Assembly: GCA_965226185.1 (NCBI GenBank)
Contig: CBDDCT010000002.1
Span: 1-64,000 of the forward strand
From: CBDCYS01 sp965226185
GTDB taxonomy: Bacteria > Acidobacteriota > Terriglobia > Bryobacterales > UBA6623
Direction: 5' to 3'
DNA: 64,000 nucleotides
The translations under genes and the position numbers were made by a program. The notes under the pieces are model-generated. The model worked only from the letters and a program-made list of their open reading frames with translations, did no database searches and was not told the DNA's origin. Shown here piece by piece: positions 55,711 through 64,000 of this stretch. Each line of letters begins with the position of its first letter. The first letter of the stretch is position 1.

Positions 55711-57027
55711 TCAGGCGGCGGTTGATCGGGCCTCCCAGTAGTCCTCGAACTTTCCGCTCATCCGGCAGCAGCGCAGAGCGATGATCGCGTTGGCGCCGCG
55801 CACGGTCCAAAACATACCGGAACGCTTGAGGCGTGAGCCGATCACGGTCTTGCAGCCGGCCTCGACCACCCCCGAGCCGACAAACAGACCTTGCTCGCGG
55901 AACCAGGGGTAGCGCATTCGTTCGGCGTTGCGTTCAAAGTAGTCTGCTTGGTTGGAGAGCAGGTGAGCCCGTTCTTCGCTCGTTGTGTGAAACTGGCGCA
56001 GGGTTTTCGCCAGGGCTTCGACCTTGCCCCGATCGAGCTTGTCCAACAGCCGCGCTGTCCAGCGTTTGCGGCCTCGCTCATCGTTGCCGAACAACTTCGC
56101 GGAAAGCTCCCAGAGGTGCTGCCGCGCATGGTAGAGATCGACGATCTGAACCGCGCCGGGGAAGTGCTGGTGGGCCAGGTTCCAGATCCAGAGGGCACCA
56201 TCGCCAAGGATGACCTTCTTCTTCGCTCGGCTCCAGCCGCGGCGCCAGGCCTCGGTGTAGAGGCGCAGACCAAACTCCTCGGCCCCTTCGATGGCGGCGG
56301 TGTAGGTGGTGGAATCCTCGTCGCGGAGCGGCCGGCCTTGGTCGTCGGTCGCGGTTTGCGTAAAGAAGCAGCCTAGCTTGACCTCGCGGGTGCGCGGCGG
56401 CCGGCCTGGGGTTTTGCCGACGCGGCCCGCGGTCTCGGCCGCCACAACCGGCACGCCGGTGCCATCCATCTCGATGTAGAGCAGCGGCACGGCGGGGGTG
56501 CAAACTTCGGGCAGTTCCAGTTGCTTGGCCCGCTGGATTTCGGTTTGCTCGCGGCTGGCGATGTCGGCGCCCAGGGCTTCGGCTTGCCGTTCCACGGCCT
56601 TGGCAGTGACCTCCAGGCCGGCCAGCACCTCGAGTTGTTCGCGGCCCTGCTCGAAGGAGGTTTCGCTGCCTATCAGCGCCATCATGCGGCGCACCCCGGG
56701 CGAGCAGGCGGTGCGCACCACATCGAGTTCGGCGTCGCGCGGGCATTGTCCCCGCCGGCACTGCGGGCAGACGTAGTAGGCTCGCTCGAAGCAGACCTCT
56801 CCCACCACGGTGGTGAGTTGTTTGGGGCGCGTGTCGTGATAGGGGGCTTGAGCTCCGCAACCGCAGGGGACTTTGCGCGGCGCCGCCTCCGAGGACGACA
56901 GCAACTCGCTCAACAGCGCTGCTCCGGCGCGATGCATTGTCATCCGGGTGGCAGTCTCGACGGCCTCCAGATCCAGTTTGCCGCTCTTGCGCCAGCCGGT
57001 GAAGATCACCTCGAGCAGATGATTCAC
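55711..57027 (-). CDS. ISKra4-family transposase
   Basis: 438 residues. A zinc-finger-like N-terminus (CGCGAQ and CPQCRRGQCP), then a DDE-type core with YIEMDGTGVPV (Asp), ILGDGALWIWNLA (Asp) and the terminal GSGVVEAGCKTVIGSRLKRS (Glu), which is characteristic of this family. The start overlaps the stop of the upstream accessory gene by 4 bp. Confidence 0.92.
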   Translation of the reverse strand: MNHLLEVIFTGWRKSGKLDLEAVETATRMTMHRAGAALLSELLSSSEAAPRKVPCGCGAQAPYHDTRPKQLTTVVGEVCFERAYYVCPQCRRGQCPRDAELDVVRTACSPGVRRMMALIGSETSFEQGREQLEVLAGLEVTAKAVERQAEALGADIASREQTEIQRAKQLELPEVCTPAVPLLYIEMDGTGVPVVAAETAGRVGKTPGRPPRTREVKLGCFFTQTATDDQGRPLRDEDSTTYTAAIEGAEEFGLRLYTEAWRRGWSRAKKKVILGDGALWIWNLAHQHFPGAVQIVDLYHARQHLWELSAKLFGNDERGRKRWTARLLDKLDRGKVEALAKTLRQFHTTSEERAHLLSNQADYFERNAERMRYPWFREQGLFVGSGVVEAGCKTVIGSRLKRSGMFWTVRGANAIIALRCCRMSGKFEDYWEARSTAA

Positions 57028-57422
57028 TTCTTGGGCGAGTTCGTGTTGGATCGTTCGCGCCGTTTTTTTTCCTGTGCTGTCAGCGTCTCGGCGAGCGGCC
57101 GCAACTGGCAGATTTTCTCATTGACGGCCAGCAGTTCTCGGCCCAGTTGTTGGCAGCGATGAAACTCGGCTACTTCCCGTTGTGCCTTCCGCAGCGCCTC
57201 CTCATTGGCAAAGCTCTCGGTGACCGTCTTCCCGTTCACATTGCGAGTGAGACGGTACTGGGGACCGTGACCGGGGTCATCGGGCTGGGCACAGTGACAG
57301 TTCGGTTTGCCGCAGCGACGAGTGAACGCCGAAACAGAGCCGCGGCGCATGTCCCCCAAGGTGGTGAACTGCTGGAGCAGCTGGCTGCGGTCCGCTTCCA
57401 GCTCTGACAGAGAAGTCGACAT
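57024..57422 (-). CDS. ISKra4-associated accessory protein (DUF6788-like)
   Basis: 132 residues from the ATG at 57422 with GGAGG 8 nt upstream. The core FTRRCGKPNCHCA is a Cys-rich motif known from small proteins linked to ISKra4 and related elements, followed by a coiled-coil tail. It overlaps the transposase start by 4 bp (ATGA), so translation is coupled. It may aid transposition; the function is not known to me. Confidence 0.82.
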   Translation of the reverse strand: MSTSLSELEADRSQLLQQFTTLGDMRRGSVSAFTRRCGKPNCHCAQPDDPGHGPQYRLTRNVNGKTVTESFANEEALRKAQREVAEFHRCQQLGRELLAVNEKICQLRPLAETLTAQEKKRRERSNTNSPKK

Positions 57423-57622
57423 GGTGAGCACCTCCTTATCTGAGCATAGTATAACGCTCAGACAAGGTGCTCAAAAAAGGGAATCTCCCCAACCCTCCAC
57501 ATTCATGTCGCGCACCCCCTTGACTTTTGACTTATCCGACTGTTAAAAGAGAGTGTTACTGCCTTGCCCAGTCTCGCGACGTCACGGGGGGCAGCGATTC
57601 GCAACTGCTTCGACAGGAGTCC

Positions 57623-60600
57623 ATGATGAAAATCACGAAGCAAGACCTTCTCAGGCTAAGTTTTCCGCTGCTTTTTGCGGCTATCCTTTCAACCCCCTTA
57701 AAAGCACAGAACTACGCACAGATTACCGGCACGGTCGCGGACCCGAGCGCCGCAATGGTTGTCAGTGCAACCATTACCGCCACCAACACGGCCACCGCAC
57801 AGACGCGTGAAGTCCAGACCAATGCGACGGGAAACTACACCATCCCGTTCTTGGTGCCAGGCATTTACGACCTGACCGTGGGACACGAGGGCTTCAAGAC
57901 AGCCTCGCGCGAAGGTGTCGAACTGCAGCTGGGCGACGTGGCCCGAGTGGACTTTCAACTGGAAGTCGGCACGGTCACTGAAGTGGTGGAGGTGACCGGA
58001 GCCGCTCCGATGCTCAATAGCGAGAACAGCGTTGTCGGCACGGTGATCGAAAACAGGCGTATCGTTGAGTTGCCGCTGAACGGCCGCAACTATCTCCAGA
58101 TGATCGCTTTGACCTCGAACGTCACCGCTGAGATGTCCTCCGCCACCGAGGGCAGCGCCCGCAAGGGTGGCGAGCGAGCGAGCCAGGTTTTCTCGATTGC
58201 CGGCCAGCGCAACGCTTTCAACCGCTACACGCTGGACGGCATCGAAAACACCGAGCACAGCTACGCCCTGTTCGTGATCCGTCCTTCGATCGACGCCCTG
58301 CAGGAGTTCAAGGTCCAGACCGGAGTGTACTCAGCCGAGTACGGCCGCAATCCGTCACAGGTGATCGTCGCCACGAAGTCCGGGACAAACCAGTTTCACG
58401 GCACGGTTTTCGAGTTTCATCGCAATGAAAATATGGACGCCAAGGAATGGCTTCTCACCGGCGAAAAGAACCCCTTCGTGCGGAACCAGTTTGGTTTCAC
58501 CTTCGGCGGACCGCTGATCAGCAACCGGGTGTTCTTCCTCTCGAACTTCGAGTCTCTCAAAGAGCGAAAAACGCTGGAGCGTCGAACGAACGTCGCCCCG
58601 GACCGCATGCGGGCGGGAGACCTTAGTGCCTCCGGCCGCGAGATCTTCGACCCGCTGACGCGCACCTTCTCGACCGACGCCCAGGGCAATGAGCGCGCCA
58701 TCTCTGCTGATCCGTTTCCCAACTCCCTGATTCCGGCATCGCGTTTTCACCCGACGGCGCTGCAACTGCTTGAGTTTTACCCCCGCGCAACCGTCTCCGG
58801 AGACACCATTTTGCGCAACTTCACCCGTGACGCCAAGCAGTCGGTCGGTTGGGAGCAGTTCACCCAGCGCGTCGACTTCATCGAAAACGACTTTTCGAGC
58901 TGGTTCGGGCGTTTCAGTTGGTCGGACGAATTCTCCGGCGAGGTCGCGAACTTCGAGCACCAGGAACAGGACGTCGAAACGATTCCCATGCAGGCGATGT
59001 TGCAGAATACTCGGACGTTCGGACCGGCCACTGTCAATGAATTTCGTTTCGGCTACACGCTGTTTCAGAACGATCAGGTGCGGTTTTTCTCCCACGAGCG
59101 CGACGTGATTACCGAACTCGGCATCGTCGGTTTGGTCTCCCCTCCGCCGCTGGCGTGGGGAGTCCCCAGCACGGGCCTCGGACTGGGCCTTTCCGGATTC
59201 GGGGAGCAGGTGAACGGGCCGTTTATCCAAAACTCCCACATCTTCCAATGGGTCGACAACGTATCGGTTATTCGGGGAAACCATTCGCTTAAGTTCGGCG
59301 GCGAGTACCGCCGGGATCGCTTCAACGAGGCCGGCGTTCCGTTCCAGCGCGGTAGCTTCTCTTTCAACGGCGTGGTCACCGAAGACCCCAATAACCGGGG
59401 GCGGAGCGGGCATCCGATGGCGGATCTGCTGCTCGGAATGCCGCGCCGCTCGCAGCGCTCACGAGTGCCGGCGAACGGGTTACTCCGCGCCCCCGCGGCC
59501 GCCCTCTACTTGGAAGACACCTGGAAGGTCACCGATCGCTTGACGCTCAACCTCGGCCTGCGCTACGAGTACACTCCGCCTTACCACGACAAGTATCGCG
59601 GGGCGATGAACGTGCTGTTCTTCGACCACGGCGTCACCGACGATCTACGCGTGGATCCGAATAGTCGGGTTCCGATTATGGTGCGCACCGGCTCCGGTGA
59701 TTTCCACGAAGGTCTGCCGTACCATTGGCACGATGGGATCCCGACGGCCGCGTCGGGGGATGGCGTGCTGCCGCGCGCGTTGATGGTTTCGGATCAGAAC
59801 GACTTCGCGCCTCGCATCGGCATCGCTTGGCGGCCCGACGAGAAGACCACGGTCCGCACCGGCTTCGGAGTCTTCTACATTCAAGACATTGGCGAGATCC
59901 GTTACGATCTGGCGCGGAATATAGGCGGGCGGTCCGACTTCATCGCCGATCGCGAGAGGCAAAATGCGGACATCGCTGATCCCTGGAGGGTCGAGCGTGA
60001 ACAGTTTGTCTGTTCGAACTGGGCCGGCCAATGCCAGGGTCCGACGTTTACGCTCGCCGTGAACACCAACCGCCGAACGCCCTACTCGCTGCAGTGGATG
60101 TTGAATGTCCAGCGTCAGATTGACGACTCTACCACCATCGAGTTGGGCTATCTCGGAACGGGCGGCCACAAGCTCGAGCGGCTGGTCCTGTGGAACCAAG
60201 CCGTTGAGCGCGCCGGATCGGAAGACTTCAGCTCGATCGTGTCGCGGCGGCCTTGGGGAGACGTCTACGGATTGATTCAGACCTCCGACAATGTCGTCAA
60301 CTCGAGCTACCACGCGGCGAGCCTCAAACTGCAGCGGCGGTTTACCGGGGGCCTCACCTATTTGGTGGGCTACACCTGGGGCAAGTCGATCGACGGCGGC
60401 AGCGGCATTCGCGTTCGCGGCGGCGAGGAAGAGCAGGCGGCCTCTGCCTATGACCTGGCGAACGAGCGCGCCCTGTCGCAGTTCCATACCGCCCACCGCA
60501 TGGTCACTTCCTTCCTTTGGGACATCCCGATCGGTAATCAGCCTGGGGCGCTGGGCAAGATCATTGGAGGCTGGCAAATCGGGAGCATTCTGACCTTCTC

Positions 60601-61012
60601 CACCGGGACGCCGATCAGCGTCGGCAGGATCGGCGACCGCAACAATACCGGCACGGGAACGCGGCCCGACGCGACCGGCATCAGCCCGCATCTCGACAAC
60701 CCGACCGTCGACAGGTTCTGGAACATTGACGCTTTCAGCGATGCTAGCCCCGAACTTCTCGTTCGCCAGGGCACGGCCGGCCGCGGCGTGCTGCGCCGCC
60801 CCGGCGTGGGGCAGTGGGACTTCTCGCTGACGAAGAACACCTCGATCACCGAAGGGCACACCCTGCAGTTTCGGTTCGAGGCCTTCAACTTCACGAATCA
60901 CGCGAACTGGAATCCGCCGGCCAGGAACCCGCGCAGCACGGCCACCTTCGGGAGAGTGGTCTCGGCTCGGACCATGCGCGAGCTGCAGCTCGGGCTGAAG
61001 TATATTTTTTAG
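57623..61012 (+). CDS. Oar-type TonB-dependent receptor
   Basis: 1129 residues from the ATG at 57623, preceded by AGGAG 6 nt upstream. A signal peptide (LSFPLLFAAILSTPLKAQ), a carboxypeptidase-regulatory-like domain (ITGTVADPSAAMVVSATITA), and a plug (LPLNGRNYLQMIALTSNVTA, LQEFKVQTGVYSAEYGRNPS) precede the barrel ending in F (LGLKYIF). It is a paralogue of the receptor at 51779-55264, oriented away from it. The ISKra4 insertion ends 105 bp upstream, so this gene's promoter may have been altered. An exported enolase-superfamily enzyme follows. Confidence 0.92.
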   Translation: MMKITKQDLLRLSFPLLFAAILSTPLKAQNYAQITGTVADPSAAMVVSATITATNTATAQTREVQTNATGNYTIPFLVPGIYDLTVGHEGFKTASREGVELQLGDVARVDFQLEVGTVTEVVEVTGAAPMLNSENSVVGTVIENRRIVELPLNGRNYLQMIALTSNVTAEMSSATEGSARKGGERASQVFSIAGQRNAFNRYTLDGIENTEHSYALFVIRPSIDALQEFKVQTGVYSAEYGRNPSQVIVATKSGTNQFHGTVFEFHRNENMDAKEWLLTGEKNPFVRNQFGFTFGGPLISNRVFFLSNFESLKERKTLERRTNVAPDRMRAGDLSASGREIFDPLTRTFSTDAQGNERAISADPFPNSLIPASRFHPTALQLLEFYPRATVSGDTILRNFTRDAKQSVGWEQFTQRVDFIENDFSSWFGRFSWSDEFSGEVANFEHQEQDVETIPMQAMLQNTRTFGPATVNEFRFGYTLFQNDQVRFFSHERDVITELGIVGLVSPPPLAWGVPSTGLGLGLSGFGEQVNGPFIQNSHIFQWVDNVSVIRGNHSLKFGGEYRRDRFNEAGVPFQRGSFSFNGVVTEDPNNRGRSGHPMADLLLGMPRRSQRSRVPANGLLRAPAAALYLEDTWKVTDRLTLNLGLRYEYTPPYHDKYRGAMNVLFFDHGVTDDLRVDPNSRVPIMVRTGSGDFHEGLPYHWHDGIPTAASGDGVLPRALMVSDQNDFAPRIGIAWRPDEKTTVRTGFGVFYIQDIGEIRYDLARNIGGRSDFIADRERQNADIADPWRVEREQFVCSNWAGQCQGPTFTLAVNTNRRTPYSLQWMLNVQRQIDDSTTIELGYLGTGGHKLERLVLWNQAVERAGSEDFSSIVSRRPWGDVYGLIQTSDNVVNSSYHAASLKLQRRFTGGLTYLVGYTWGKSIDGGSGIRVRGGEEEQAASAYDLANERALSQFHTAHRMVTSFLWDIPIGNQPGALGKIIGGWQIGSILTFSTGTPISVGRIGDRNNTGTGTRPDATGISPHLDNPTVDRFWNIDAFSDASPELLVRQGTAGRGVLRRPGVGQWDFSLTKNTSITEGHTLQFRFEAFNFTNHANWNPPARNPRSTATFGRVVSARTMRELQLGLKYIF

Positions 61013-61109
61013 TGCGGGTATAGCAAACCGCTCCCCAACGCTGGCGCTCAAGACGTGAGCGGCTTGCGGCGGTGGGTCTTGCCCGCCGGTTTCTTCCAGG
61101 ACTAGTCAG

Positions 61110-62456
61110 ATGCCGTACGAACGAATTGCTGAATCAACGACTCCCACACTCCGCTCTCGCAACAACAATTGCGTACTGCAGCGAAGAGCCTTCTTGCGCT
61201 GGGGATTCCTGGGGATGGCTGCAGGGCTCATTCCCGGCGATTCGCCGGCGTTTGCCGCACCCCCACCCTTGCCTTGGCCGGCGGAAAAGGGGTTGAAAAT
61301 TACCGGGGTGCGGCTAGTCAAGACCAAACCGAAAAACCCCTTGCCTTCCTACACACCGGCCCCAGGCTCCTACTGGGCTAGCCGGGAGGCGGCGCGCCCG
61401 ATTGCCATTTACCCCAAGTACACCGGCAGACGAGGGCCCGGTTCGAAATGGATGCCGGATCCCGGGTCGATGAGCGGATTCGTTGTCGAGATCGAGACAG
61501 ACAAAGGCATCAAAGGCTACGGCCGTGGAGGCTCGGGCGGCGGTCCCGTTGTTGAGGGTCACCTGAAGAAGCTGCTGATCGGGGAGAACCCCTTTGACAC
61601 CGAGCGTCTCTGGGACGTGATGTGGCGGGCGACGCTCTACTACGGCCGAGCCGGCGCTGTCGTGCATGCGATCAGTGGGGCCGATCTCGCTTTGTGGGAT
61701 ATTGTCGGCAAGGCGTATGGTGTGCCCGTCTACAAGCTGTTGGGCGGCCGCACCTGGGAGCGCATTCCCGCCTACGCCACGGGCAACGACGTCGAGCAAA
61801 GCGCGGAGTTCGGCTACAAGAAGGTCAAGCTCGCTCTGCCGCACGGACCGGCTGATGGCCGCGAGGGCTTAAAGAAGAATGTGGCCCTGGTCAAACGGAC
61901 CCGGGAAGTGCTCGGTCCCGACGGGGAAATCATGATTGATTGTTGGATGGCCCTGACCGAAGACTATACGTTGCAGTTGGCGGAGGCTCTTGAGCCTTAC
62001 CGGGTGTACTGGCTCGAAGAGGTCCTAATGCCAGACGAGTATGAAGGGTTCGCCCGCCTCAATTCCCAGATCACCTCGACCTTCCTGGCCACCGGCGAGC
62101 ACGAATATACGCGCTATGGCTTCGGACGGCTGCTCAGGCATGGCGCGGTCGATATCTGGCAACCGGATATTAACTGGTGCGGCGGCCTGTCGGAGCTGCG
62201 GCACATTGGCTCGATGGCTTTGGCGAATCACATCCGCCTGATTCCTCACGCCGGGGGCTTTCAGGATGCCATTCACTACCTGGTGTCCTTTCCTCAGCTC
62301 ACTTGGGCCGAGACGACAATCCCGGCGCCGGGCGGTCCCGACAGCGTCTACAAACAATTCGCCGAACAGCGAAAGTTGACCCGCGGGCCTGAGGGTATCT
62401 ACGTCCAGCCTTCCGAGGAACCCGGCTTCGGCTGGGATTTTGACGCGGTGGCGTAA
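61110..62456 (+). CDS. exported enolase-superfamily enzyme, L-rhamnonate-dehydratase-like
   Basis: 448 residues with a probable Tat-type signal (LQRRAFLRWGFLGMAAGLIPG). The enolase-superfamily barrel has Lys-x-Lys (YKKVKLALPHG), metal ligands in EIMIDCWMAL, WLEEVLMPDEYEG and TGEHEYTRYGF, and the closing region IWQPDINWCGGLSEL with LIPHAGG. These phrases are closest to L-rhamnonate dehydratase, which makes 2-keto-3-deoxy-rhamnonate. An exported member is unusual, so the substrate is uncertain. It lies 97 bp after the receptor gene and may be expressed with it for sugar-acid uptake. Confidence 0.85.
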   Translation: MPYERIAESTTPTLRSRNNNCVLQRRAFLRWGFLGMAAGLIPGDSPAFAAPPPLPWPAEKGLKITGVRLVKTKPKNPLPSYTPAPGSYWASREAARPIAIYPKYTGRRGPGSKWMPDPGSMSGFVVEIETDKGIKGYGRGGSGGGPVVEGHLKKLLIGENPFDTERLWDVMWRATLYYGRAGAVVHAISGADLALWDIVGKAYGVPVYKLLGGRTWERIPAYATGNDVEQSAEFGYKKVKLALPHGPADGREGLKKNVALVKRTREVLGPDGEIMIDCWMALTEDYTLQLAEALEPYRVYWLEEVLMPDEYEGFARLNSQITSTFLATGEHEYTRYGFGRLLRHGAVDIWQPDINWCGGLSELRHIGSMALANHIRLIPHAGGFQDAIHYLVSFPQLTWAETTIPAPGGPDSVYKQFAEQRKLTRGPEGIYVQPSEEPGFGWDFDAVA

Positions 62457-62632
62457 CCGGGCAGAGCACGGGCCCGCGGATGGCCGCGAAGGCATCCGAA
62501 AAAACTTCGAGGCCGCGAAACCCGCCCGCCACTACTTCGTTGCACTTGCACGCCTTGCCCTACGTACTGTCATGTACGCCTGCGCTCGTCAAGCGGCGTG
62601 CGCCTCGGACTGACGGGCCTCTCAAGCACTTC

Positions 62633-62776
62633 GCGTGGCCAAACGTGGCAGAAAATTCGGGAACCAGAATCAGAGCCGCGCGCGTAAGCAAGCGGTTTCC
62701 GCTTCCACGCGCCTCATCCGCCACCGGCCACGATCCCCCCTTTTGGTTGCGGCTCGTCCGCGTTAGGCGGGACCTA
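62633..62776 (+). repeat. dispersed repeat D1, copy 3
   Basis: Shares ACCAGAATCAGAGCCGCG, CGTAAGCAAGCGGTTTCCGC, CGCGCCTCATCCGCC and CCCCCTTTTGG with 20028-20164, with high identity over about 125 bp. Just before it, at 62605-62630, GCGCCTCGGACTGACGGGCC resembles a block at 41271-41290 inside the MITE-like element. Confidence 0.8.
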
Positions 62777-63199
62777 TGCGGCATAATGGTTGCGTCCCCG
62801 GCGAAAAGTGTTAAAGTTTCTTGGCACCGTTGGCCCGAAATCTCGACCGAACACGCGTATATAAGAGAAGGCTCGCCCTCGTGCGAAGCAACAGTGCATA
62901 AGAGACGGTTGCAACACTAGCAGCCCGTGGCAAAAGTTCGCGCGGGCTAAAATGGGGGACTGCCACCGATTTCCGTTTCCCCAAACCATTCAAAAATCAG
63001 CACTTTACCGAAAGGAAATTGGCTGGCTGTCCCCTTTTTTCGCGTCCTCGGACTTGCATCACGGGCTGCACGGAGGACACCAGGGCGCCACGGCCAGCTT
63101 GCTGCGGATGCGCGAGTTGAACCGCGCGGTGGCCGAGAAGTCCGCGGTGGCGCCGTCGGTGTTCGCCTTTGGCTAATGATTTCGATCGAGGAGGTTTCC
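62777..63199. other. no gene supported; possible fragment at its end
   Basis: The final 140 bp (around 63040-63178) encode DLHHGLHGGHQGATASLLRM and ELNRAVAEKSAVAPS in one frame. This is more protein-like than its surroundings but has no start and no recognised family; it could be a gene remnant. Confidence 0.35.
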
Positions 63200-63931
63200 G
63201 TGCAACACTCGTCAAACAACTCAGACTCGCTGGTGTGGTCGTTCCTAGAGCTCAGGAAAGCGATTGGTTTGCTGGGGACATTTTTGCCCCTCGTCCTGTG
63301 GCTCGGCGCTCTGATCTTGTTCGGGAAGCACATGCAGTCATCGGTCAGCGCTTACTATCACACCGGGATGGGGAACGTCTTCGTCGGTACGCTTTGCGCG
63401 ATCGGCGTGTTCTTTTGCGCATATAGAGGTTACACGAAAGGCACTGGCGACAACGATGACAGAGTAGGCAACTTGGCGGGCGTGTGCGCGATCGTGGTGG
63501 CGCTGTTTCCGACGGAACCGTCAGGCGGCATCGATCTACCCGGGACGTTCGCCGGCAGTGTCCACGTCGTGTTTGCGGCGTTGCTCTTCCTCACGCTGGC
63601 GTATTTCTCGCTGGTCCTGTTTACGAAATCGGACCCGGACCGGTCTCGATCTCCCGAGAAGCAGAAAAGGGACAGGGTTTATCGGTTGGCCGGCTATACG
63701 ATTCTCGCTTCGATCGCTTTAATCGGTATTCTGGGCGGGGTCAGGGCTCTGGGCCTTGTATCGCAGGAGGTTGTACAAGCCGTGGAAGCGTGGAATCCGG
63801 CCTTTTGGCTTGAATCGATCGCCTTGATTGCCTTCGGTATTTCTTGGGCGGTGAAAGGTCAAGCCATACTGGCGGACCAAGATCCAGCGGAACAAGCGCA
63901 CTCTTCCAGCGCTGCTGCTGGTCCCGCGTGA
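63200..63931 (+). CDS. conserved multi-pass membrane protein
   Basis: 243 residues from a GTG at 63200 with GAGGAGG 5 nt upstream; an in-frame ATG 24 nt earlier is the alternative. Six membrane segments are visible (for example LLGTFLPLVLWLGALILFG, VGTLCAIGVFFCAYRGY, VVFAALLFLTLAYFSLVLF). The loop SSVSAYYHTGMGNVFVG and ALFPTEPSG are recurrent in an uncharacterised family of small bacterial membrane proteins. No function can be assigned. Confidence 0.72.
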   Translation: MQHSSNNSDSLVWSFLELRKAIGLLGTFLPLVLWLGALILFGKHMQSSVSAYYHTGMGNVFVGTLCAIGVFFCAYRGYTKGTGDNDDRVGNLAGVCAIVVALFPTEPSGGIDLPGTFAGSVHVVFAALLFLTLAYFSLVLFTKSDPDRSRSPEKQKRDRVYRLAGYTILASIALIGILGGVRALGLVSQEVVQAVEAWNPAFWLESIALIAFGISWAVKGQAILADQDPAEQAHSSSAAAGPA

Positions 63932-64000
63932 CAGCGTCGCGTCGCAGCGGGTTCAGGAGTCTCGGTCGTGTGTCTCGGTGGGCGCGAATTGCAGTTTTTT

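Larger units (their letters stand above)
55686..57517 (-). mobile_element. ISKra4-family insertion sequence (1832 bp)
   Basis: Inverted ends GGGTGCGCGACATAAAT and its partner ATTCATGTCGCGCACCC (one mismatch in the first 17). A perfect 9-bp target duplication CCTTGACTT lies at 55677-55685 and 57518-57526. The transposase and its accessory protein are encoded on the minus strand. It splits the region between the two divergent receptor genes. Confidence 0.93.

Noticed and set aside
58355..61051. Long antisense frames over the second Oar-like receptor
   Set aside because: Opposite a well-supported receptor gene; no plausible starts or families.

Overview
The window is GC-rich bacterial chromosome, most likely from an Acidobacteriota (Bryobacterales/Solibacter-like) genome. 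The reasons are two Oar-type TonB-dependent receptors that start with a carboxypeptidase-like regulatory domain, several Tat- or Sec-exported enzymes, an efflux operon with several adaptors, and several families of hairpin-rich dispersed repeats. This assignment is inferred from gene content only. I saw no rRNA, tRNA or CRISPR array.

Layout. 1-2.8 kb: the end of a multiheme cytochrome c, then pyrR-pyrB on the minus strand. 3.1-11.2 kb: a minus-strand efflux operon of three periplasmic adaptors, an FtsX/MacB-type permease and a TolC-like outer-membrane channel. One adaptor carries a Gly-rich insertion of about 327 residues. 11.4-19.8 kb: two inverted copies of one IS1380-family element (here IS-A) enclose citrate synthase and cytochrome oxidase subunits I and II. 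The second copy sits exactly in the start codon of subunit II. 20-25.7 kb: small conserved hypotheticals, a frameshifted RelE with an intact antitoxin, a HEAT-like protein, an Fpg-type DNA glycosylase and a UPF0175/DUF3368 pair. 25.8-33.7 kb: murA, murQ, an aquaglyceroporin, an aldo/keto reductase, an esterase, a VapBC-like pair and an AlaC-type aminotransferase.

34-47.8 kb: a secreted subtilisin, IS-B copy 1, a matrixin-like metalloprotease with a MopE-type Ca motif, a 610-bp MITE-like element with IS-B-like ends, a lytic transglycosylase/amidase pair, a lipoprotein and two divergent SMP-30-like beta-propellers. 47.8-51.5 kb: a mobile patch holding IS-C and IS-B copy 2. 51.8-62.5 kb: two divergent Oar-like receptors separated by an ISKra4-family element, then a rhamnonate-dehydratase-like enzyme. 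The window ends with a small membrane protein.

The dominant theme is transposition. Three different IS1380-type transposases (five copies), one ISKra4 element, one non-autonomous element and at least four dispersed repeat families interrupt or flank otherwise ordinary housekeeping genes. Target-site duplications can be read directly for most insertions. The most notable events are the IS-A insertion that turns the ctaC ATG into GTG and the expanded loop in the efflux adaptor.
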